NCBI GenBank assembly: GCA_947599995.1
Contig: CANQFW010000074.1
Coordinates: 1 to 6,244 of the forward strand
Source: an uncultured Clostridia bacterium
GTDB taxonomy: Bacteria; Bacillota; Clostridia; TANB77; CAG-508
Length of the DNA: 6,244 bases
Reading direction: 5' to 3'
Part shown: positions 1 through 6,228 of the stretch, one piece after another
Numbering within the stretch: the stretch's first letter is position 1
How the letters are laid out: each line of letters starts with the position of its first letter
Translations under genes and position numbers: made by a program
The notes under the pieces: model-generated
The model's database searches: none
Seen by the model: the letters and a program-made list of their open reading frames with translations, nothing else
What the model was told of the DNA's origin: nothing

Positions 1-132
1 TCTTGTTGTTTAAGACGGGCCTCTATTTTCTCATCTTGTTGTTTAAGACGGACCTCTATTTTCTTGTCTTGTTGTTTAAAACGAGCGTCTATTTTTTCAT
101 CTTGTCTTTTAAAGCCTTCTCGCATTTCTACT
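1..132. repeat. 33-bp in-frame tandem repeat within the partial coiled-coil gene
   Basis: Three contiguous 33-bp units lie at 1-33, 34-66 and 67-99, each beginning TCTTGTTGTTTAA on the plus strand. By direct comparison the first and second differ at three positions and the first and third at four. A degenerate fourth unit spans 100-132. The array may continue to the left beyond the window. Each unit encodes one 11-residue coiled-coil repeat on the minus strand, so copy number can change without breaking the frame. There are no spacers between units, which rules out a CRISPR array. Confidence 0.85.
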
Positions 133-191
133 TTTAGCTCTCCAATTTGCTCTGATACTTTTACCAATTGTTCCAAAATTAATTTTTCCAT
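1..191 (-). CDS. Partial coiled-coil hypothetical protein with 11-residue repeats (3' end outside window)
   Basis: Reading the minus strand from the ATG at 191-189, the frame stays open to the window edge, giving 63 codons of an unfinished protein. It begins MEKLILEQLVKVSEQIGELK and then repeats FKRQDEKIDAR, FKQQDKKIEVR, LKQQDEKIEAR, LKQQ, preceded by a degenerate unit VEMREGFKRQD. The 11-residue spacing and the rich Lys/Gln/Glu/Asp content with periodic Ile/Leu/Phe suggest a long hendecad coiled coil, probably cytoplasmic, since no signal peptide or membrane segment is visible. The start is supported by AAGGAGG ending five bases before the ATG. It is transcribed divergently from uvrC, probably from the promoter at 363-392. 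I do not recognise a named family. Similar short repeat proteins occur among phage-related and uncharacterised Bacillota proteins, but no function can be assigned here. Confidence 0.72.
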   Translation of the reverse strand, partial: MEKLILEQLVKVSEQIGELKVEMREGFKRQDEKIDARFKQQDKKIEVRLKQQDEKIEARLKQQ

Positions 192-194
192 AGT

Positions 195-202
195 ACCTCC
201 TT
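195..202 (-). promoter_or_regulatory. Ribosome binding site that fixes the start of the minus-strand partial gene
   Basis: On the minus strand AAGGAGGT is followed by ACT and then ATG. This is a full-strength Shine-Dalgarno sequence at a slightly short spacing. It is the main reason for calling a real gene here although the frame is cut by the window edge. Confidence 0.7.
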
Positions 203-362
203 GTATAAAAGTTGAATTAGTGCGTAATTATATGGTTTTAAAATCACCTCCCTAATTTAAAATAATTTGAATAAAATAAAATGAGAGTATAAATTTAAAA
301 TTTTTGTATTAATTCTCTTGTGCTAAAAATAAGCAACTGATTTTGGAGATATTAATATAAAA

Positions 363-392
363 ATTATACAATATATTATAGAAATTTGTCAA
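363..392 (-). promoter_or_regulatory. Near-consensus sigma-A promoter on the minus strand
   Basis: Reading the minus strand, TTGACA (392-387) and TATAAT (368-363) both match the housekeeping consensus exactly and are separated by 18 bp. Transcription should start near position 356 and run toward the coiled-coil gene, leaving a leader of about 165 nt. The strength of the match suggests that the downstream gene, or an RNA in the leader, is well expressed. Confidence 0.72.
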
Positions 393-416
393 TAAAAATT
401 CATTGCTTTTTTTGGC

Positions 417-445
417 TTGTAATTTTAGCATATTTATGTAATAAT
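417..445 (+). promoter_or_regulatory. Probable uvrC promoter with extended -10
   Basis: TTGTAA (417-422) lies 17 bp upstream of AATAAT (440-445), which matches the -10 consensus at five of six positions. It is preceded by TG at 437-438, giving the extended -10 form TGTAATAAT. Transcription would start near 452, about 50 nt before the uvrC ATG. The -35 match is modest, so this is a best candidate rather than a certain site. Confidence 0.45.
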
Positions 446-500
446 TGGAAGCATCAATAAACAAGATAACTAAGCATCAAAATCTCTGAAGGAGGAAAAT

Positions 501-2288
501 ATGTTTAATATTGAAGAGGAACTAAAAAAACTCCCTAAAAATCCAGGAGTTTACCTAATGAAAGACAAAAATGATAACATAATATATGTAGGAAAAGCCA
601 TTAATTTAAAAAATAGAGTAAGTTCATATTTTAGAAAAACCAATAAAACAGATAGAATACTAAAAATGGTTTCGTTAATTGATCATTTTGAGTATATAGT
701 TGTAGATAATGAAGCAGAGGCTTTGGTCTTAGAATGCAATCTCATAAAAAAGAATAGACCAAAATATAACGTGTTACTAAAAGATGACAAAACATATCCG
801 TACATAAAAATCGATATTAAATCAGATTTTCCAAATGTAATTATAACAAGAAGAAAAATAAATGATGGGGCAAAATATTTTGGCCCATATGCTAATTCAG
901 GTGCTGCAAAGGAAATGGTTATGTTTATAAAACAAAAATATAAAATACGCCAATGTAGGAACTTTAAATCTACAAAAAGGGCATGTCTAAATTATCATAT
1001 AAAAAAATGTTTAGCTCCATGTGTTGGATATATTTCTAAAGAAGAATATAGAAAGCAAATTGATGAAATAATAGAGTTTTTGGAAGGAAAAACAGATAAG
1101 ATTCTAAAGGATTTAAAAGAGCAAATTTCGATAGCATCTAAGAATCTTGATTATGAAAAAGCAGCATACTTAAGGGACAAGATGATAGCAATAGAAAGGG
1201 CATCCCAAAAACAAAAAGTATCAAATTTTAATGAAAACAATATAGATGTAATTGGACTTGCAAGACAGGACTACACTGTATGCATAGAAGTTTTTTTCGT
1301 TCGTGGAAGCAAGATGGAGGGAAGAGAGCATTACTTTTTTGATGAGATTAGCGATATGGAAGACAATGAAATATTATCAGGTTTTGTAAAACAATTTTAT
1401 TTTGATAATCCAAACATACCAAGCAAAATAATGCTAAGAGAAGAACTAAAAGATGCAAAGGCAATAGAAGAATATTTAGGTCAAATTGCAGAACATAAAG
1501 TTACATTACATAGTACAAAAAAAGGTGGAAAATTAAGATTTGTAGAAATGGCAGAAAACAATGCACAGGTTACATTAAAAAATAGACAAAAGGATAAAAG
1601 CGAAATAATGATGGAACTTAAAGAAAAATTGAAAATGGATAAACTTCCAAGAAAAATAGAAACATATGATATCTCTAATATCTCTGGGGAATTTATGGTA
1701 GCTGCAATGTGTGTTATGCAAGATGGTCAGATACGAAAAAATTTATCAAGAAGATTCAAAATAAAAACAGTAATGGGGCAGGATGATCCAAGATGTATGG
1801 AAGAAGTAATAACTAGAAGACTAAAACATTCAATAGAAAACATAAATGAAGGTTTTGGAGAATTGCCAGATGCTATATTTGCAGATGGAGGAATTACTCA
1901 AATAAGAGCAGTAAGAAGAGCTGTAGATAAATACAAGTTAGATATAAAAATTTTTGGAATGGTAAAAAACGATAAACACCAAACTAAACAATTAATAGAT
2001 GAAAATTCAAATGTAATAGAAATATCAGAAAATTTAATGAATTTAATTACACTATTCCAAGATACAGTACACGATACAGCAATAACTTATCACAGAAAGT
2101 TAAGAGAAAAAGCAATTACAAAATCAGAACTAGATGATATTCCAGGAATAGGAAATGTGAAAAAACAAGAGTTGCTAAAAAGATTTGGAAGCGTTGAAAA
2201 AATTAAGAACGCAAGCATGGAGGAATTGCAAAATGTTAAAGGAATTACACAAAATTTAGCGAAGAGAATTTTAGAAAAGTTAAAATAA
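501..2288 (+). CDS. uvrC: UvrC, excinuclease ABC subunit C
   Basis: UvrC joins the UvrB-DNA complex after damage recognition by UvrAB and cuts the damaged strand on both sides of the lesion in cytoplasmic nucleotide excision repair. The 595-residue product has normal family length and all expected parts. An N-terminal GIY-YIG nuclease (about 12-90) has GVY at 16-18, Y29-V-G-K32, R39 and a Glu at E78 in the LECNLIK motif; it makes the 3' incision. A four-cysteine cluster follows (C152, C162, C170, C174), of the kind proposed to bind metal or an iron-sulfur cluster. The UVR motif that contacts UvrB lies around 203-234 (LDYEKAAYLRD). The RNase H-like domain for the 5' incision has D390, D429, D462 and H493. 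Tandem helix-hairpin-helix motifs end the protein (IPGIG at 547-551, VKGI at 579-582). The ATG follows AAGGAGG by five bases. No terminator is visible downstream, so some read-through into the next operon is possible. Confidence 0.97.
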   Translation: MFNIEEELKKLPKNPGVYLMKDKNDNIIYVGKAINLKNRVSSYFRKTNKTDRILKMVSLIDHFEYIVVDNEAEALVLECNLIKKNRPKYNVLLKDDKTYPYIKIDIKSDFPNVIITRRKINDGAKYFGPYANSGAAKEMVMFIKQKYKIRQCRNFKSTKRACLNYHIKKCLAPCVGYISKEEYRKQIDEIIEFLEGKTDKILKDLKEQISIASKNLDYEKAAYLRDKMIAIERASQKQKVSNFNENNIDVIGLARQDYTVCIEVFFVRGSKMEGREHYFFDEISDMEDNEILSGFVKQFYFDNPNIPSKIMLREELKDAKAIEEYLGQIAEHKVTLHSTKKGGKLRFVEMAENNAQVTLKNRQKDKSEIMMELKEKLKMDKLPRKIETYDISNISGEFMVAAMCVMQDGQIRKNLSRRFKIKTVMGQDDPRCMEEVITRRLKHSIENINEGFGELPDAIFADGGITQIRAVRRAVDKYKLDIKIFGMVKNDKHQTKQLIDENSNVIEISENLMNLITLFQDTVHDTAITYHRKLREKAITKSELDDIPGIGNVKKQELLKRFGSVEKIKNASMEELQNVKGITQNLAKRILEKLK

Positions 2289-2308
2289 AACAAATTTTCA
2301 ATTTTATA

Positions 2309-2338
2309 TTGCGAAAAACACAAATGATGTGTTATAAT
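2309..2338 (+). promoter_or_regulatory. Extended -10 promoter for the SbcD/SbcC-like operon
   Basis: A perfect TATAAT (2333-2338) is preceded by TG at 2330-2331, giving TGTTATAAT, with TTGCGA (2309-2314, four of six matches) 18 bp upstream. Transcription should begin about 2345, leaving a leader of roughly 47 nt before the phosphoesterase ATG. This gives the pair a start separate from uvrC, although read-through from uvrC is not excluded. Confidence 0.7.
2317..2333. promoter_or_regulatory. Operator-like inverted repeat overlapping the operon promoter
   Basis: AACACA (2317-2322) and TGTGTT (2328-2333) form a perfect 6-bp inverted repeat around the five bases AATGA. The repeat lies in the promoter spacer and its right arm covers the TG extension and the first base of TATAAT, a position suited to repression. 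It does not match the LexA box known from Bacillota. It is not a terminator, because the stem is short and AT-rich and no T-run follows. The regulator, if any, is unknown. Confidence 0.4.
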
Positions 2339-2391
2339 GCAATAAAAATAGGGGCAAAAATACTCAAACAGAAGGAAGAAGGAATAATAAA

Positions 2392-3474
2392 ATGAAAATA
2401 ATACATTGCAGCGATCTACATTTAGATTCAAAAATGCAAACGAACTTAACCAAAGAAAAAGCCAAAGAACGTAGAAATGAGATATTAATGACATTTCAAA
2501 AACTAGTGCAGTACGCAAAAGAAGAAGGAGTAAAGATAATACTAATTGCAGGAGATATGTTCGACTCAAATAAAATAACCGTAAAAGCTAAAAACATAGT
2601 AAAAGACGCAATAATAAATGCACCAGAAATAGACTTTTTATACCTAAAAGGAAACCATGACGAAGCAGATTTTATTCAAGAAGAGGAACAGAAAATAGAA
2701 AATCTAAAAACATTTAGTAAAGAAGCATGGACAACCTATTCATACAATAATATAAAAATTACAGGAATTGAATTCGGAGAAAAGTCTGAATTTGATATAT
2801 ATAGTTCGTTAATTCTAGATAAAAATGATATAAATATTGTGTGCCTACACGGACAAGAATCAAAATATGAAGCAAAAGATAAAGCAGAAATAATAAATAT
2901 GCAAGAATTAAAAAACAAAAATATTGATTATTTAGCATTGGGACACATTCATAAATATAAAGAACAAAAGCTAGATACAAGAGGAGTTTATTGTTATTCA
3001 GGTTGCCTAGAAGGAAGAGGATTTGATGAATGTGGGCAAAAAGGATTTGTCTTATTAGACATAGAAGATGGAAAAATAGAAAGAAATTTTATACCATTTG
3101 CTCAAAGAACTTTACACGAAATACCTGTTGATATAACAAAAACTAATACAACAAGCGAAACAATAGCTAAAATAGAAAGTAATATAGTAGATATTCCAAA
3201 AGAGGATCTAGTAAAAATAATATTAACGGGAAAAGTAGAATTAGAATCTGAAAGAGACATAGACTATATTTTAAAAAATTACCAAGATAGATTCTACTAT
3301 TTAAAAGTATATGATGAAACATTGCCACTAATAGACTATGAAAAGTACGAAAATGATGCATCATTAAAAGGAGAATTTATAAGACTAGTACTTTCACAAA
3401 AAATTACAGATAAAGAGAAAAAAGAAATAATAGCCACAGGAATAAAAGCACTATCAGGGGAGGAGATTGACTAA
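2392..3474 (+). CDS. SbcD/YhaO-type metallophosphoesterase (DNA repair exonuclease family)
   Basis: This 360-residue protein belongs to the Mre11/SbcD calcineurin-like phosphoesterases, two-metal nucleases that cut DNA ends and hairpins with a Rad50/SbcC-type ATPase partner. The motifs appear in order: D8-L-H10, G54-D55-M-F-D58, G87-N88-H89-D90-E91, H153 in CLHGQ, and G184-H185-I-H187. All expected metal ligands are therefore present and the enzyme should be active. The catalytic core covers about 1-230; the remainder (about 235-360) corresponds to the capping and partner-binding region and is diverged. It is somewhat shorter than E. coli SbcD, which is about 400 residues. The ATG follows a weak AGAAGGAA site. 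The stop codon overlaps the ATPase start by one base (TAATG), so the two proteins are probably made together. Whether it is a true SbcD or a YhaO-like paralogue cannot be settled from this window; the partner's architecture favours YhaO. Confidence 0.88.
   Translation: MKIIHCSDLHLDSKMQTNLTKEKAKERRNEILMTFQKLVQYAKEEGVKIILIAGDMFDSNKITVKAKNIVKDAIINAPEIDFLYLKGNHDEADFIQEEEQKIENLKTFSKEAWTTYSYNNIKITGIEFGEKSEFDIYSSLILDKNDINIVCLHGQESKYEAKDKAEIINMQELKNKNIDYLALGHIHKYKEQKLDTRGVYCYSGCLEGRGFDECGQKGFVLLDIEDGKIERNFIPFAQRTLHEIPVDITKTNTTSETIAKIESNIVDIPKEDLVKIILTGKVELESERDIDYILKNYQDRFYYLKVYDETLPLIDYEKYENDASLKGEFIRLVLSQKITDKEKKEIIATGIKALSGEEID
3457..3465 (+). promoter_or_regulatory. Internal ribosome binding site and TAATG coupling junction
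   Basis: GGGGAGGAG lies inside the last codons of the phosphoesterase gene, eight bases before the ATG at 3474-3476. That ATG shares its A with the upstream TAA stop. The strong site decides the start of the ATPase gene, and the overlap suggests translational coupling with near-equal output of the two proteins. Confidence 0.8.
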
Positions 3475-5825
3475 TGAGATTAATAAGATGCCATATAGAA
3501 AATTTTGGAAAGCTAAGTAATTATAACTATCAATTTAATCCAAAATTAAATATAATAAATCAGCCAAATGGATATGGAAAATCAACATTTGCATGTTTCA
3601 TAAAAGCAATGTTTTACGGATTAGAAAGCACAGCAAAAAGAACAACGTCTTTAACAGATAGGAAGAAATATTATCCATGGCAAGGTGGAATGTATGGAGG
3701 AAACATTGAATTTGAAACACAAAACAAGAAATACAGAATAGAAAGATTTTTTGGATTAAAAGAACAGGATGATACCTTTAAATTATATGACTTAGCTACT
3801 AATTTAGAAAGTTTTGACTTTACAGAAAAAATAGGAGAAGAAATATTCAAAATTAATAAAGAAGCTTATGAAAGAAGTACATATGTTCCAGGACAAAATA
3901 TACAAATAAACATGAATGATAGCTTAAATGCTAAATTAGGCAATATATTAGAAGGGGAAAATGATGTTAACACATCAGAAATAGCTATAAAGAATCTAGA
4001 TGAGGCAATAAAAATATATAAAAAAACTGGAGAAAGAGGTTTAATATACGAAAACAAAGATAAAATTCTAGAACTAGAGAGAAAAATAGAAAAAGGCAAA
4101 GCAGAAGAAAAAGCTGCAGAAGAAAGAAAAATCAAACTGAATGAAACAAAACAAAAAATTGCGGAATGTGAAAAAATAAAAAAACAAATTCAGGAAAAGC
4201 TTGCAGAAGGCCTAGAACTAGAAAGCAAAAAGGCAAAAAAACAAAACTATGATTTAATAATAAAGAAATTTCAAGAAAATTTAAAAAATGAAGAAGAACT
4301 AAGAGGTTTTTTCAAAGGTGAAGTCCCAACAGATGAAGAATTAGATATATTATTTGATAAATGCATTCAGGTTGAGAAATATAAGGTAGAAGTGGAAAAG
4401 TACGAGTTATCAGATGAAGAAAAATCCGATATTGCAGAGCTTAAAAAAACATTTGAATTTAAAAACATAACAGAAGAAATTGTAAATAAAAAAATTTCAG
4501 ATATAAATGAAATAAAGGATGTCGAAAATAAAATAGACAATACCAAGCAAAATCAGGAGATAATTGAAAAAAATATATCAAATGAAAAATCAAAAATATC
4601 ATCTGGAAAAAAATTAAATATTATATTTTTAAGTCTAGCAATACTTGCAATATTTGCAGGAAGCTTATTTTTTGCATTAAATCTTTTTGGAAAAATTTAT
4701 CAGATAGCATTAATAGCGGTTGGAATAATATTGGGAATATTTTATATAGCAAATCAGCATAAGGTTTCAAAAAGCAAAAAGAAATATGATGAAAAGCAAG
4801 AGGAAAAACAAAATCTATCAGAAGTTTTACAAGAACTAGAAAATAAGAGAAACGTAATTGAAAAAGGTATAAACGAGTTTCTGGCAGAATACCTAGGAAA
4901 TGTTCAATACGAAGATAAAATAATAGCACTAACGGAAGTTAAATCAAGTTTAACTAAGTATAGAGAACTTGAAGAAAAAATTAATACAATGATAAATAAA
5001 AGGTCAGAGACCAATAATAAATTAGGTCTTTTACAAGATAGCATAAAAGAATACTTACAAAGGTATTTTGAAGAAGTTAGCGAACCATATTCAAAATTAG
5101 CACAAGAAATGAAAAATAAGAAAAATGAATTTAATAGATTAGTTCTAAGTTTAGATCAAAGCAAAATGGAAAAAGAAGAATATGAAAGAAAAAATAATGT
5201 TTCAGAGTTAAAAGATATTACAGAAGAGCAAGAAAACTTCAATAAACAAGAATTAGAAGAAAAAATAAGATTACTAGAGGATCAAATTAACTCTTTAAAT
5301 GACGAGAAATTGTCTAATAAAAATCAAATAGAAAGATTAGAAAGTAGTATAGATGAATTACAAGAAACAGAAACAGAATTAGAAGTTTTAAAACAAAAGT
5401 ATGAAGAAAATAAGAATAAATTAGAAATTTTAAAAAAGACAAAGAATCTGTTAAAACAGGCTAAAGAAAGTTTTTCTTCTCACTATTTAAATCGCATGGA
5501 AAGAGGATTTGAAAAATATATTGAGTTGATAGATAAGCCAGGTTTAGAAGCAGATATTGATGTTAACTTAAATGTCAAATTAGAACAAAGTGGAGCAAAA
5601 AGAGAAGTTTCGTATTTTAGTACAGGATACCAAGATTTAATATATTTATGTATTAGATTTAGTCTGATTGACGCACTTTTTGAAAAGGAAAGTCCATTTG
5701 TAGTTTTGGATGATCCATTTGTAAATTTAGATGAAGAGAAAATAAAAAATTGTGTGGAATTAGTAAATAAAATATCTGATAAATACCAAATTATCTATTT
5801 TGTTTGTCATAATAGTAGAGCTTAA
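3474..5825 (+). CDS. SbcC/Rad50/YhaN-like AAA ATPase with central membrane hairpin
   Basis: This 783-residue protein has the split ATPase layout of the SMC/Rad50/SbcC group and is the expected partner of the phosphoesterase just upstream. The N-terminal lobe carries the P-loop QPNGYGKST (30-38) with the key K36 and S37. The C-terminal lobe carries the signature FSTG (715-718), Walker B VVLDD (743-747) with D746/D747, the D-loop NLDEE (751-755) and a switch histidine H779, four residues before the end. Between them are two Lys/Glu-rich coiled-coil arms, about 175-375 and 430-655. At the apex, about 383-405 and 408-426, are two hydrophobic helices joined by a few residues and flanked by lysines on both outer sides. 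This looks like a membrane hairpin with both arms in the cytoplasm. No CxxC zinc hook is present. It is shorter than canonical SbcC (about 1000 or more residues). Two oddities are the Gln replacing the first P-loop Gly and Asp in place of the Walker B catalytic Glu. Family membership is sure; the exact name is not. Confidence 0.87.
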   Translation: MRLIRCHIENFGKLSNYNYQFNPKLNIINQPNGYGKSTFACFIKAMFYGLESTAKRTTSLTDRKKYYPWQGGMYGGNIEFETQNKKYRIERFFGLKEQDDTFKLYDLATNLESFDFTEKIGEEIFKINKEAYERSTYVPGQNIQINMNDSLNAKLGNILEGENDVNTSEIAIKNLDEAIKIYKKTGERGLIYENKDKILELERKIEKGKAEEKAAEERKIKLNETKQKIAECEKIKKQIQEKLAEGLELESKKAKKQNYDLIIKKFQENLKNEEELRGFFKGEVPTDEELDILFDKCIQVEKYKVEVEKYELSDEEKSDIAELKKTFEFKNITEEIVNKKISDINEIKDVENKIDNTKQNQEIIEKNISNEKSKISSGKKLNIIFLSLAILAIFAGSLFFALNLFGKIYQIALIAVGIILGIFYIANQHKVSKSKKKYDEKQEEKQNLSEVLQELENKRNVIEKGINEFLAEYLGNVQYEDKIIALTEVKSSLTKYRELEEKINTMINKRSETNNKLGLLQDSIKEYLQRYFEEVSEPYSKLAQEMKNKKNEFNRLVLSLDQSKMEKEEYERKNNVSELKDITEEQENFNKQELEEKIRLLEDQINSLNDEKLSNKNQIERLESSIDELQETETELEVLKQKYEENKNKLEILKKTKNLLKQAKESFSSHYLNRMERGFEKYIELIDKPGLEADIDVNLNVKLEQSGAKREVSYFSTGYQDLIYLCIRFSLIDALFEKESPFVVLDDPFVNLDEEKIKNCVELVNKISDKYQIIYFVCHNSRA

Positions 5826-6013
5826 TATATAAATGCAAATATCAATTCATTATATACATAACTTAGGTAAAAAATCAAATTTTAAAAAAGTTATTTTAAG
5901 TGAGAATAATATAAAAAAAATAAGATAAAAATAACAAAGAAACATTTAACCTATAAATTATGCTTAATTTTAAATTTGAATAAACAGATTATATATGTTA
6001 ATATAATACTAAC
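5826..6013. other. AT-rich spacer between the ATPase gene and the 6S RNA gene
   Basis: I see no open reading frame with a ribosome site and no convincing hairpin followed by a T-run after the ATPase stop codon. The only inverted repeat noticed is a distant ACTTA/TAAGT pair, too weak to call a terminator. The right end holds the promoter of the RNA gene. Confidence 0.5.
5976..6007 (+). promoter_or_regulatory. ssrS: Probable 6S RNA promoter
   Basis: TTGAAT (5976-5981) lies 17 bp upstream of TAATAT (5999-6004), which has a TG extension at 5996-5997. A perfect TATAAT overlaps it three bases further on (6002-6007), though 20 bp from the same -35. Either reading predicts a start at about 6011-6015, just before the A-rich strand that begins the RNA's closing stem. 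Confidence 0.55.
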
Positions 6014-6228
6014 AAAAGCAAAAAAACACCCTGCATAGTGCGTGTAGACAGAATTTTTAGAACCTACAAGTTATAAGAGGGGCTAATCTCTTAGTATGGC
6101 GTGCAAGCTTACACCTTTTTAAGGTAGTAAGAAGCCCATAAGTATTAAGGTAGGCACCCACCTGTTTTGAGAGGCAGGTTATTAAAAATTTTGACACATC
6201 TTACGGCTACGGCGGGGATGTTTTTTTT
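6014..6228 (+). ncRNA. ssrS: 6S RNA (SsrS), RNA polymerase-binding regulatory RNA
   Basis: 6S RNA mimics an open promoter, binds housekeeping sigma-factor RNA polymerase and holds it until a short product RNA is copied from it. The 5' strand ACACCCTGC (6026-6034) pairs with GCGGGGATGT (6212-6221) over nine pairs with one bulged A, and the preceding A-run can pair with the final T-run, giving the family's terminal closing stem. The core GGCACCCACCTG (6153-6164) and the ending TACGGCTACGGCGGGG resemble Firmicute 6S RNAs as I remember them. Other pairings are CTTAGTATGGC (6090-6100) with 6134-6149, an apical hairpin ACCTT/AAGGT (6113-6125), and a 3' bubble hairpin ACCTG/CAGGT (6160-6179). The length of roughly 200 nt fits. 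The 5' end is estimated from the promoter, to within about ten bases. The position of the product-RNA start could not be assigned. Confidence 0.85.
6196..6228 (+). terminator. Intrinsic terminator at the 3' end of 6S RNA
   Basis: ACATCTT (6196-6202) pairs with GGGATGT (6215-6221), including two G-T wobbles, around a 12-base loop. Eight Ts (6221-6228) follow directly. The 3' arm is also the 3' strand of the 6S closing stem, so the terminator hairpin would have to open for the mature fold to form. Confidence 0.65.

Larger units (their letters stand above)
192..500. other. Divergent intergenic region between the coiled-coil gene and uvrC
   Basis: This very AT-rich stretch contains back-to-back promoters: a near-consensus one on the minus strand (392-363) and a weaker one on the plus strand (417-445). 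The -35 elements are about 25 bp apart. If the minus promoter drives the coiled-coil gene, its leader is about 165 nt. Within that leader, at 253-245 on the minus strand, lies a second AGGGAGGTG sequence with no convincing ATG at normal spacing. On the uvrC side the 9-mer AAGCATCAA occurs twice (449-457 and 472-480), 23 bp apart. I see no strong hairpin, riboswitch, tRNA or LexA-type GAAC-N4-GTTC box. A weak AT-rich imperfect inverted repeat lies around 283-318. Confidence 0.6.

Noticed and set aside
1..132. CRISPR-like array
   Set aside because: The 33-bp units are contiguous without spacers and keep a protein reading frame.
64..255. Plus-strand open frame of 63 codons at the left edge
   Set aside because: It is the antisense of the repeat gene on the minus strand, has no ribosome site, and its Ser/Cys-rich composition is typical of an antisense shadow.
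392..500. LexA (SOS) box upstream of uvrC
   Set aside because: No GAAC-N4-GTTC or similar palindrome is present here or in 2289-2391.
2317..2333. Terminator of uvrC
   Set aside because: The inverted repeat is only 6 bp, AT-rich, not followed by a T-run, and overlaps a strong -10 element.
2090..2569. Minus-strand open frame of 159 codons spanning the uvrC end and the phosphoesterase start
   Set aside because: It overlaps two well-supported genes and the promoter between them, and is Phe/Leu/Ser-rich as expected for the reverse of an A-rich coding strand. The other minus-strand frames within 2736-4929 are rejected for the same reason.
3474..5825. Rad50/SbcC zinc hook
   Set aside because: No CxxC occurs in the middle of the protein; the apex is hydrophobic instead.
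5862..5902. Terminator after the ATPase gene (ACTTA/TAAGT)
   Set aside because: The arms are short and far apart, and no T-run follows on the plus strand.
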